Below, piece by piece: positions 25,645-32,706 of a stretch of 64,000 nucleotides of DNA. The first letter of the stretch is position 1, and the number at the start of each line of letters is the position of its first letter. The notes below the pieces were generated by a model. The model saw only the letters and a program-made list of their open reading frames with translations, had not been told where the DNA came from and did no database searches. Source of the stretch: Shewanella avicenniae (GTDB lineage: Bacteria > Pseudomonadota > Gammaproteobacteria > Enterobacterales > Shewanellaceae); NCBI RefSeq assembly GCF_017354945.1, contig NZ_CP071503.1, forward strand, positions 3,410,001 to 3,474,000. Reading direction: 5' to 3'. Made by a program: the position numbers and the translations under genes.

Positions 25645-25716
25645 GTCGAACGTCACGTCAGGTTAGTTTCTCTACAACCGATAAATTCTATATAAATTCA
25701 GTAACCTGCGTTCGAC
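25645..25716. repeat. Interrupted inverted repeat in the sps leader
   Basis: Plus-strand GTCGAACG...CAGGTTA (25645-25652 and 25659-25665) is complementary to TAACCTGCGTTCGAC (25702-25716): 15 pairs with a 6-base insertion in one arm. The enclosed AT-rich DNA includes minus-strand TATATAGAAT, a possible -10. It could be an operator or a leader stem. Confidence 0.55.
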
Positions 25717-26015
25717 TTCTATTCCCAAAAAGTGCTGACTGTTACCGGATAACTCACCATAAGTTGCCCATCACAGCGCATGTAGAGCTTATGCATCGCT
25801 GTCATGATTACCCTGCGCCACAGGATAATGATGATAGCGCTCAAAAAACGACCATTTGGCCGCTGTTTTTTCAACCTACCACAACAAAAGCGGAATTACC
25901 AAATTCGCCTTAGCGCATAAAGTGTTGAGATTGTGCTGCAATCAGCGCCTAAATCGGGCGATATTGACGGCAATTGAAAGTTGCAGGAACAGATGATTTG
26001 TTTTTGATAATCAAT
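25717..26015. other. Non-coding stretch upstream of the sps leader
   Basis: No credible gene. It holds an imperfect hairpin flanked by AAAAAAC and GTTTTTT (25843-25871) that looks like a weak bidirectional terminator, and a GATAATGATGAT string at 25824-25835 that only partly resembles a Fur site. Otherwise I see nothing in it. Confidence 0.4.
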
Positions 26016-26046
26016 AAATTAAAAAGGCACCCGTTGAAGGTGCCTT
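26016..26046 (-). terminator. Terminator after the DUF4405 gene
   Basis: Minus-strand stem AAGGCACC / GGTGCCTT with loop TTCAACG and trailing T-rich sequence, about 46 bases beyond the stop codon. Confidence 0.82.
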
Positions 26047-26092
26047 GTCTTATCTAAGGGGTTCGAGCAGCGCATAGCGCAGGGGGTGAGTT

Positions 26093-26629
26093 TTATTCAG
26101 CCTGCGGTTTGGCATCCTGCGGAGGTTTTAGCGCACCATCGGTAACAACCCCCAACAACGCAAATGGATGTTGTTTATTGGCCTTGGCTAACTGAGCAAT
26201 GGTTTGCGCTGGGTTATCGACGTGGATCCCTTTGGCCTCCAAATCACTGATCAATTTGGTCACAGGCTGCTGTTGCAGTTGCGCAACGGCGGTTAATGGC
26301 GAGTTCATCACCAGATCCATCATCAGTTTGACTGGATGACCTTTGTTATCGTTATTGGCTGCATTGTAGATAAAGGCGCCAGCCACCAGCAGCACCACAA
26401 TCATCAAGGCTGCGGCGATTTTCTCACTGAAATAACGTTTGAACGGTCCCCAATGGTTGAGGATATGAAACAGGGTTGCGACGACAAATGCCATGCCCAA
26501 CCATTCATGCATCAGCTTGACTAAGCCTTCCGACAGATGGAAAAACAGCATCACCCCACTCACACCCACAACCACCGAGGTGCCAATCACTAATGGTGTC
26601 GACCAGTGACGCATTTTTGCCCTAAACAT
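26093..26629 (-). CDS. DUF4405 (cytochrome b-like) membrane protein
   Basis: 178 residues with three membrane segments near residues 11-30, 39-58 and 72-90. Histidines H8, H26, H41, H56 and H59 lie in or near the membrane part (MRHWSTP, LFFHLSEG, MHEWLGM, FHILNHW), consistent with a b-type haem or flavinylation-associated cytochrome domain. The C-terminal half is a soluble, probably periplasmic domain ending in a Pro/Lys-rich tail. Start ATG has GGGAG 10 bases upstream. It stands alone, with no electron-transfer partner beside it. Confidence 0.75.
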   Translation of the reverse strand: MFRAKMRHWSTPLVIGTSVVVGVSGVMLFFHLSEGLVKLMHEWLGMAFVVATLFHILNHWGPFKRYFSEKIAAALMIVVLLVAGAFIYNAANNDNKGHPVKLMMDLVMNSPLTAVAQLQQQPVTKLISDLEAKGIHVDNPAQTIAQLAKANKQHPFALLGVVTDGALKPPQDAKPQAE

Positions 26630-26779
26630 CTGAGGTTATCTCCCTAATTACAAATAATTACCTAGCTATTGCATAGGATGGAGAAAGCCTTGCTTGGCGG
26701 CAATATGGTTTACGTTATCTTTACATTTTGCGCAATAGCCGCAGACGGATGCGGCCACATCCGCCTGCAGCGCCCATCA

Positions 26780-27658
26780 CTATGGGTTGGTGTTGAAGAA
26801 TGGCAGGGTGCTATTTGGCAGCATGGTACTTGGCAATTTGCCATCCCACTTTTCCGCCTTGGTCAGTTCGATTAAGTCTTTATTTTTGGCCAATGCATCG
26901 GCGCGGCTTTTGATCGCGGCCGCTTCCGCATCACCTTTGATACGAATAGCCTCAGCTTCTGCTTTGGCACGCGCCAGTTGCGAGTCAGCTTCAGCTTGCG
27001 CTTTGGTGACCGCGATTTGGGCAGATACCCGCTCTTTTTCGAGGTTCTGTTTCTGGGTTTGCACTTCCACTTCAGCGCGCATTCTGTCTTCTACTGATTT
27101 TTCGTATGCACTCGAAAAATCGATATTTTCTACTTGGACTGAGGTGATTTCGATTGGGCCTTCTACACTGGCTTTAATCGCATTCGACACATCCAGCACA
27201 AACTTCATCCGCTCTTGTACTGCGGAAATTGCGGTATATTGACCAAAGATGTTTTCGACCTGCGTAGGCACTTGGCGATCGACCAAGCGATCCACCATTG
27301 CCTGAATACTTTTGAAGTTAGCGTACACCTCAGCCACTTTGGCCTCAGGTACCCTATAGGTAACCGATGCACGAATGGTCGCCGGTTGTTGATCACGGCT
27401 GTAGGCCTGCAATCTGTCATAGCTGACAGTATGGGTTTGGGTCGAGATTTTAACTATGCTGTCAAACAGTGGCAGTTTAAAGCCCATTCCCGGTTCGGCG
27501 GTGCCAATGATTTTACCGTTGCGCAGGTGCACGCCGCGTTCGCCTTGATCCACAGTAAACCAGCTGCTAAAGCCAAGTACGAATAACAGCAGTAACACGA
27601 TAATTGAGATTACTTTACCCAATGACGGCGCATTGGATAGTCGAGGTTGTAATACCAT
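26780..27658 (-). CDS. SPFH/prohibitin-family membrane protein
   Basis: 292 residues. One N-terminal membrane anchor (about 15-35), an SPFH domain (FTVDQGERGVHLRNGKIIG...PGMGFKLPLFDSIVKI, ...VTYRVPEAKVAEVYANF), then a long Ala/Glu/Lys coiled coil (about 195-265). Such proteins assemble large membrane rings and often modulate proteases. It resembles prohibitins more than HflC, and no NfeD- or HflK-type partner is adjacent. AAAGGAAG precedes the ATG by 6 bases. Confidence 0.85.
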   Translation of the reverse strand: MVLQPRLSNAPSLGKVISIIVLLLLFVLGFSSWFTVDQGERGVHLRNGKIIGTAEPGMGFKLPLFDSIVKISTQTHTVSYDRLQAYSRDQQPATIRASVTYRVPEAKVAEVYANFKSIQAMVDRLVDRQVPTQVENIFGQYTAISAVQERMKFVLDVSNAIKASVEGPIEITSVQVENIDFSSAYEKSVEDRMRAEVEVQTQKQNLEKERVSAQIAVTKAQAEADSQLARAKAEAEAIRIKGDAEAAAIKSRADALAKNKDLIELTKAEKWDGKLPSTMLPNSTLPFFNTNP

Positions 27659-27902
27659 AATCAGCTTCCTTTCAAACGTGGTTGACCACCAATCTCACTC
27701 AATCGGTGAGGCCTTTGCTTGCCAGCTAAGCTAACAAATCAGCCACATAAATCCCACGTTTTTATCACGAATCAACCCCAGTAATGCATAAATTTACTGT
27801 TGTAGAGTCAATAAGATAGCTTTGGCGAAGCGAAGCGAGACAGGCTTAACCGGTACTCACGGTTAGCGCTCAGCGCTGTATACAGCTTTTGCGATTAACC
27901 AT

Positions 27903-27927
27903 AAAAAAAGAGCACCCGAAGGTGCTC
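27903..27927 (-). terminator. Terminator after fkpA
   Basis: Minus-strand GAGCACC-TTCG-GGTGCTC followed by seven T, 23 bases after the fkpA stop codon. The stretch from here to the SPFH start (about 230 bases) also contains the 12-base palindrome GCTGTATACAGC (27875-27886) and no gene. Confidence 0.9.
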
Positions 27928-27949
27928 TCATTTAACCAAGCTGCGCGAC

Positions 27950-28717
27950 TTATTTGTCAGCAGCTGGTGCAGTTTCAGCTGGGGTGAAATCCAACAGTTC
28001 TACTTCAAAAATCAGAGTAGAGTTAGCCGGGATGACGTCACCCATGTCACGGTTACCGTAAGCCAGTTCTGCAGGAATCACGAAACGGTATTTAGCGCCT
28101 TTTGACATCAGTTGCAGACCTTCAGTCCAACCTGCAATCACGCGGTTCAGCGGGAATTCGATTGGCTCACCACCGTTTTTCTCGGTGCTATCAAATACAG
28201 TGCCGTTGATCAGTTGGCCTTTGTATTTCACTTTTACTGTATCTTCCGCTTTAGGCTTAGCACCTTCACCGGCTTGCAACACTTCATATTGCAGACCTGA
28301 TTCAGTGGTTACTACACCTGCTTTGGCTTTGTTTTGTTCCAGATAGGCTTTGCCGTCGGCTAAATTTTTATCAGCAACTTCTTGCACTTTAGCGGCGCGC
28401 TTTTCACCCACGATTTTATCTAATGCTTCGAGAGTGGCTTTGATCTCTTCGTCAGTCATTCTTGACTCACCAGCTAAGCTTTCTTGGAAGCCAGCAACGA
28501 TGGCACCTTTATCAACCTCAAAGCCCAGTGTTTCTTGCTCTTTAACGTGTTGAGCTACATAACGTCCTACCGAAGCACCGATACCATAACCTTGTTTTTG
28601 TACATCTGTTTTAAGTTCGGTTTTTGCCGCTGGTGCTGCTGCTTTTTGTTCTTGATTACAAGCAGCCAGGCCAACCACGGCCAGCGCTACCAACGAATAT
28701 TTAAACATGCTCTTCAT
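27950..28717 (-). CDS. fkpA: FKBP-type peptidyl-prolyl isomerase FkpA
   Basis: Periplasmic folding catalyst and chaperone. 255 residues. Signal peptide with lipobox LAAC (C20), an N-terminal dimerisation domain of helices rich in Lys/Glu (40-140), and an FKBP domain (about 145-245) with VKVKYKGQLINGTVFDST, GWTEGLQLM, FVIPAELAYG and LIFEVELLDF. E. coli FkpA is soluble; the lipobox suggests membrane anchoring here. AAGGAAG lies 6-7 bases before the ATG. It is divergent from the WD40-slyX operon, and fkpA/slyX adjacency is conserved in enterobacteria. Confidence 0.93.
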   Translation of the reverse strand: MKSMFKYSLVALAVVGLAACNQEQKAAAPAAKTELKTDVQKQGYGIGASVGRYVAQHVKEQETLGFEVDKGAIVAGFQESLAGESRMTDEEIKATLEALDKIVGEKRAAKVQEVADKNLADGKAYLEQNKAKAGVVTTESGLQYEVLQAGEGAKPKAEDTVKVKYKGQLINGTVFDSTEKNGGEPIEFPLNRVIAGWTEGLQLMSKGAKYRFVIPAELAYGNRDMGDVIPANSTLIFEVELLDFTPAETAPAADK

Positions 28718-28884
28718 TCAATTCTTCCTTAGGACTTGAGGCGGTGTTAGATAACCTACAATGTTAAGAGGCGCTTCACTCTATAACAGTTATCTTGTTT
28801 ATTCAAAATGGGATAATCTCATTAAAGATTTAGGTCGCCAACTCTATTCTTCAGGCTTAAGGCAACCAAAACAGGCGAGAGTTC

Positions 28885-29850
28885 ATGAATTTTCTCCATT
28901 TGTTTAAATTTTCCACGTTTGTTCTGTTAGTACCGCTACTTTGGGCCTGTTCACCAGCCGGTAAGCCTGTATTTAATCTCAGCCCCAGTGGCAACTACGC
29001 AGCGGCATTATCGCAAGATGGCTCCCTCGCCATCGTCAGCAGCAGTGATGGTATAACCTTGTGGGATATCCCCAATCAACGCGCTAAATATCAATGGTGG
29101 CAAGGCGATCGGCGCGATAACGTCATCGCGGTAGCCTTATCCAACAATAATCAATATGCCGCCACCTTGAGTAGCGACTCGGTTGCCTTGTGGCAATTGA
29201 GCGATGGCAAGTCACTGGGATGGTGGTCACTGAGCGGTCAGGCGCAATGTGTCGCGGTGGCTAACGACGGCCAACTATTGGTGGGCAGCGCCGATGCCAG
29301 CGTGTTTTATCTGGCCGCAGAACGCCAACGCTTGGTGAAATTTCTGGGGCACACCGAAAAGGTCAACAGTGTTGCCTTTGCAGCCGATGGCAAGTTAGCG
29401 CTCACTGGCGGCAATGATGCCAAGGCGCTGTTATGGCGTACCGCTGATGGCAAAATTATCAAGCAATGGGCCACCGACTCCCGCGTACTGACCACGGCAA
29501 TTTCGCCTTCTGGCAAATTGGCGTTTGTTTCCGATAGCACCGGCAATGCGTTTATTTGGGATATAGCGCAGCAGCGGCAAGTCAGCCGATTAAACATTCA
29601 CACCCGACTAATGAACTTTACTGCGGTCAGTTTTATCCAACAGGAACAGCAGTTGCTCACGGGCACGCCCAATCGCGAATCTCAGCTGTGGCGCATCAGT
29701 ACTGGCGAAAAACTCGGCAGTTGGCAAGTTGCGATACCGCCAAAACCACAACCTCCGGGCGCGGTGGTCTACGCTGTGTCACAATGGGGCGGAAACGGTA
29801 TTCAAGCCATCAGCTCCAGCGGCATGTTGGAACGCTGGCAACATCCATAG
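28885..29850 (+). CDS. WD40-repeat lipoprotein
   Basis: 321 residues. Signal peptide with lipobox LWAC (C22), then WD40-type beta-propeller repeats recognisable by [46 protein letters not shown] and [21 protein letters not shown]. Probably a periplasm-facing scaffold; no partner or activity can be read from sequence. It begins a plus-strand cluster: slyX follows after 11 bases. Confidence 0.85.
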   Translation: MNFLHLFKFSTFVLLVPLLWACSPAGKPVFNLSPSGNYAAALSQDGSLAIVSSSDGITLWDIPNQRAKYQWWQGDRRDNVIAVALSNNNQYAATLSSDSVALWQLSDGKSLGWWSLSGQAQCVAVANDGQLLVGSADASVFYLAAERQRLVKFLGHTEKVNSVAFAADGKLALTGGNDAKALLWRTADGKIIKQWATDSRVLTTAISPSGKLAFVSDSTGNAFIWDIAQQRQVSRLNIHTRLMNFTAVSFIQQEQQLLTGTPNRESQLWRISTGEKLGSWQVAIPPKPQPPGAVVYAVSQWGGNGIQAISSSGMLERWQHP

Positions 29851-29861
29851 TAGAGGTAATA

Positions 29862-30074
29862 ATGGAAGGACTGAGCCTAAGAGTCGAAGATCTGGAAACC
29901 AAGCTGGCATTTCAGGAAGCCACCATCGACGAGCTCAACAACGAAGTGATTGCGTTGAATAAGATTGTGGCAGAGCAACAATATCAGTTGCAGTTAATCG
30001 TAAATAAACTCAAAGCGATAGAGCCAAGCAATATTGCATCGCAATCAGAAGAGACACCACCACCCCATTATTGA
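29862..30074 (+). CDS. slyX: SlyX family protein
   Basis: 70 residues, almost entirely coiled coil: [30 protein letters not shown], ending in PPPHY, the conserved SlyX C-terminus. Function unknown. The reading frame is open far upstream, but the ATG at 29862 has AGAGG 5 bases before it and gives the family length. Confidence 0.93.
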   Translation: MEGLSLRVEDLETKLAFQEATIDELNNEVIALNKIVAEQQYQLQLIVNKLKAIEPSNIASQSEETPPPHY

Positions 30075-30087
30075 TGGAGCGAACGCT

Positions 30088-30561
30088 ATGTTATCCATTG
30101 CAATTTACGGCGAGCAGGTACTCAATCAAGTCGCGCAACCGGTTACTGTGTTTGATAGTGAACTGCAAACACTGGCAGATGAAATGCTAAATACCATGCA
30201 GCAAGCGCATGGTGTGGGTATTGCTGCACCGCAGGTTCATCGTTCATTGCAAATGTTTATCATGGCGTCGAATCCCAACTCGCGCTATCCCGATGCACCG
30301 CTGATGGCGCCACAAGTGGTCATCAATCCACAAATATTGCAAACATCAGAGGCGCAAGTGTGGGGCGAAGAAGGCTGTTTATCGCTGCCGCAGGAGCGCT
30401 GCCAAGTTGCTCGGTTTGAATCGATCGAAGTAAGATACCAAGACTTATCTGGCGAATGGTGCCAAGAGTGGTTATCTGGGTTTGTTGCTCGTATTTTTCA
30501 GCACGAATTTGACCATTTGCAAGGCATCACCTTAAGAGAGCGCACCGCGAAATCGACATGA
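30088..30561 (+). CDS. def: Peptide deformylase (second-type paralogue)
   Basis: Removes formyl groups from nascent proteins. 157 residues. The three deformylase motifs are present: GVGIAAPQ, EGCLSLPQ and the metal-binding HEFDH. Start ATG 30088 is set by GGAG 8 bases upstream. The gene is not next to fmt, where the housekeeping def usually lies, so it is likely an additional deformylase. It is sandwiched between slyX (13-base gap) and the COG3014 gene (4-base ATGA overlap), suggesting one transcript. Confidence 0.92.
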   Translation: MLSIAIYGEQVLNQVAQPVTVFDSELQTLADEMLNTMQQAHGVGIAAPQVHRSLQMFIMASNPNSRYPDAPLMAPQVVINPQILQTSEAQVWGEEGCLSLPQERCQVARFESIEVRYQDLSGEWCQEWLSGFVARIFQHEFDHLQGITLRERTAKST

Positions 30562-31934
30562 TGTTCAACCGCCTGAGGGAGTTAGGCCACTTCACCATCA
30601 CAACCCTGTTGCCTGCACTTGTTGCGTTGGCGTTGTCTGGCTGCGCCTATCACGGGGTGTTAACCAGTTATCCCGCCAGCATCGCGCCCCTTAAAACGGG
30701 GCTTGATAGCAGCGCACCTGCGGTATTGCCAGACACATTCAAACAAGGGCTACAATCGGCCGATCAACTGCTATATGCCGAGGAGGCTGGCAGAGTAGCG
30801 CAGATCCAAGGCGACTTTGATGGCAGCATTAACTATTTCAAACAAGCCATTGCCCGTTATGAAAAACTGGATGAACGGGCGCTGGTCAGCCTATCGAACG
30901 TGGGCGCTAACAGCAGCAGTTACTTTGTGAACGACAAAGTGATCCCTTACGAGGGCAACAGCAGCGAACGCATCATGCTGCATCAGTATCAAGCGCTGAA
31001 CTATCTGATGCTCAACCAACTATCAGCAGCGCAAGTTGAACTGCGCAAAACCAACGAACTGCAAACGCTACAGCAACAAGCCTTGGAAGATGATGACAAA
31101 AAAGCGCAAAAGCTGGCCAGTGGTGAAGTCAGCGCACAAGTGGAACAGCTAAAAGCGCTCGGCGATACTCCGCTGAATCCCGCCGGTTACTACCTCACCG
31201 GCTTGCTGCATGAACTGTTTAACGAACCCAACGATGCCTACATCGATTACCGTAAAGCTGCTGAATTAGCGCCGAATAACCCAGCCCTGCAGCACAATTT
31301 GTTACGCTTAGCCAAACTGCTGAGTATGCCGCAATTAGAGGAATTTAGTGCGCGCTGGGGAGAGCCGAATTTACCGAAGCAAGGCCAAGGACGCATCGTC
31401 ATCATCAGCGAACGTGGCTTTGTGGCCAGCAAGATGGCGGTAGATCTCACCCTGCCGATAGACGGCAAACTCATGAGTATTGCACTCCCCAGCTATCAAG
31501 GCTTGCCAAGCCTAACACCGCTGCCCCAGGTGAACCTTGGCGACAACAGCATGCCCTTTGCCGAACTGAGTAATATCTCCAGCATCGCCGCAGCCGAGCT
31601 CAGCGCTGAATTGCCAAGCATTTACTGGCGCCAAGCGGCACGGCTTGCCACTAAAACCTCGATGGTGAATCAAACCGAACGTGATACACCGGCATCATTG
31701 CTCGGCAATGTGTTATTGCAAGCCTATAACGTATTGACCGAACAGGCAGATTTGCGCAGTTGGCTGACCCTGCCCGCGCAAGTCGATCTGCTTGATAACT
31801 TTATTCAACAGGGTCAATATCAACTACATTATGGCGCTCAGCAGCAAACTGTGTCAGTCGTGGCTGGGCAAACTACACTGGTATGGATAATCGATACTGG
31901 AAATATGGTGCGTTTTTATACAAAATCGCTGTAA
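30558..31934 (+). CDS. COG3014-type lipoprotein
   Basis: 458 residues. Signal peptide with lipobox LSGC (C29), then helical TPR-like repeats (YFKQAIARYEKLDE, AYIDYRKAAELAPNNPALQHN) and a beta-rich C-terminal half. The family is a conserved but uncharacterised partner of LpoB-like genes in gammaproteobacteria. Here it is 22 bases upstream of lpoB, so a role in envelope assembly is inferred. Its start overlaps the def stop codon. Confidence 0.8.
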   Translation: MMFNRLRELGHFTITTLLPALVALALSGCAYHGVLTSYPASIAPLKTGLDSSAPAVLPDTFKQGLQSADQLLYAEEAGRVAQIQGDFDGSINYFKQAIARYEKLDERALVSLSNVGANSSSYFVNDKVIPYEGNSSERIMLHQYQALNYLMLNQLSAAQVELRKTNELQTLQQQALEDDDKKAQKLASGEVSAQVEQLKALGDTPLNPAGYYLTGLLHELFNEPNDAYIDYRKAAELAPNNPALQHNLLRLAKLLSMPQLEEFSARWGEPNLPKQGQGRIVIISERGFVASKMAVDLTLPIDGKLMSIALPSYQGLPSLTPLPQVNLGDNSMPFAELSNISSIAAAELSAELPSIYWRQAARLATKTSMVNQTERDTPASLLGNVLLQAYNVLTEQADLRSWLTLPAQVDLLDNFIQQGQYQLHYGAQQQTVSVVAGQTTLVWIIDTGNMVRFYTKSL

Positions 31935-31956
31935 CAATGGATAAATGGAAACGGAT

Positions 31957-32553
31957 ATGAAACAACTGAAGCTGATATTCCTCGCCGCGATGGCGTTGTC
32001 ATTAACGGCATGTGCCAACAAGGTCGAGTACGGCAATGCAAGCGCTGTGGAAACCGTGAGTGAGAACTTCGGTTCAACCGATCTGCAAGCCATTACCGAT
32101 AAAATGGTCGATAGCATGCTGACCACCCCCTCAGTGATGATGCTGACTGCCAACAACAAAAGACCGATTATTTTTGTTGATAGCGTGAAAAACAAAACCT
32201 CTGAACATATCGATACCGAATCGGTGACAGACTCCATCAGTACCAAGTTGCTGCAATCGGGTAAGTTCCGTTTTATCGATATGACCAAGGTAGATGCAGT
32301 CCGTAAGCAATTGGATTATCAAAACAATGCGGGCATGGTTGACCCTTCAAGCGCGATTAAATTTGGTCGTCAAATTGGCGCGCAATATATGCTGTACGGC
32401 AACCTGTCGAGCATTGTGAAACAGGACGGCAGCACCAAAGACGTTTACTACAAAATGACCATGCGCTTGATGGATTTAGAGACTGGCCTGATTGAATGGG
32501 CAGACGAAAAAGAGATCCGTAAAGAGCGTTCAAAAACCCTGTTTGGCCTTTAA
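31957..32553 (+). CDS. lpoB: LpoB-like penicillin-binding protein activator
   Basis: Outer-membrane lipoprotein that reaches through the periplasm to switch on PBP1B. 198 residues. The lipobox is LTAC (C19). The globular part shows RPIIFVDSVKNKTSEHIDT, FRFIDMTKVDAVRKQLDYQ, FGRQIGAQYMLYGNLSSI and LMDLETGLIEWADEKEIRK, matching LpoB/YcfM. The ATG at 31957 (MKQLKL) starts the signal peptide; an upstream in-frame ATG is less likely. Its probable target, mrcB, lies 8 kb away. Confidence 0.9.
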   Translation: MKQLKLIFLAAMALSLTACANKVEYGNASAVETVSENFGSTDLQAITDKMVDSMLTTPSVMMLTANNKRPIIFVDSVKNKTSEHIDTESVTDSISTKLLQSGKFRFIDMTKVDAVRKQLDYQNNAGMVDPSSAIKFGRQIGAQYMLYGNLSSIVKQDGSTKDVYYKMTMRLMDLETGLIEWADEKEIRKERSKTLFGL

Positions 32554-32582
32554 TACTGCCCACACAGTAGGTTAATCGCAGA

Positions 32583-32605
32583 AGCCACCGCACGGTGGCT
32601 TTTTT
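32583..32605 (+). terminator. Terminator after lpoB
   Basis: AGCCACCG-CA-CGGTGGCT hairpin followed by TTTTTTG. The T-run plus GTAACA is repeated once immediately downstream (to 32623). Confidence 0.88.
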
Positions 32606-32625
32606 GTAACATTTTTTTGTAACAC

Positions 32626-32648
32626 TTAGCTTTTGGTGAAAAAGCTAA
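32626..32648. repeat. 9-base perfect inverted repeat before the M1 peptidase gene
   Basis: TTAGCTTTT-GGTGA-AAAAGCTAA lies 59 bases upstream of the GTG start. It may be an operator or a leader hairpin; nothing identifies a regulator. Confidence 0.5.
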
Positions 32649-32706
32649 TTTACGTTACCTTATGCCGCTGAAAATCTTTTTGGTTTAGCTTAAAAAGGAC
32701 ATCAGC

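Noticed and set aside
25824..25842. GATAATGATGAT as a Fur box upstream of the sucrose operon
   Set aside because: Only the first half resembles a Fur site, and it lies some 200 bases from the sps start with no iron-related gene nearby.
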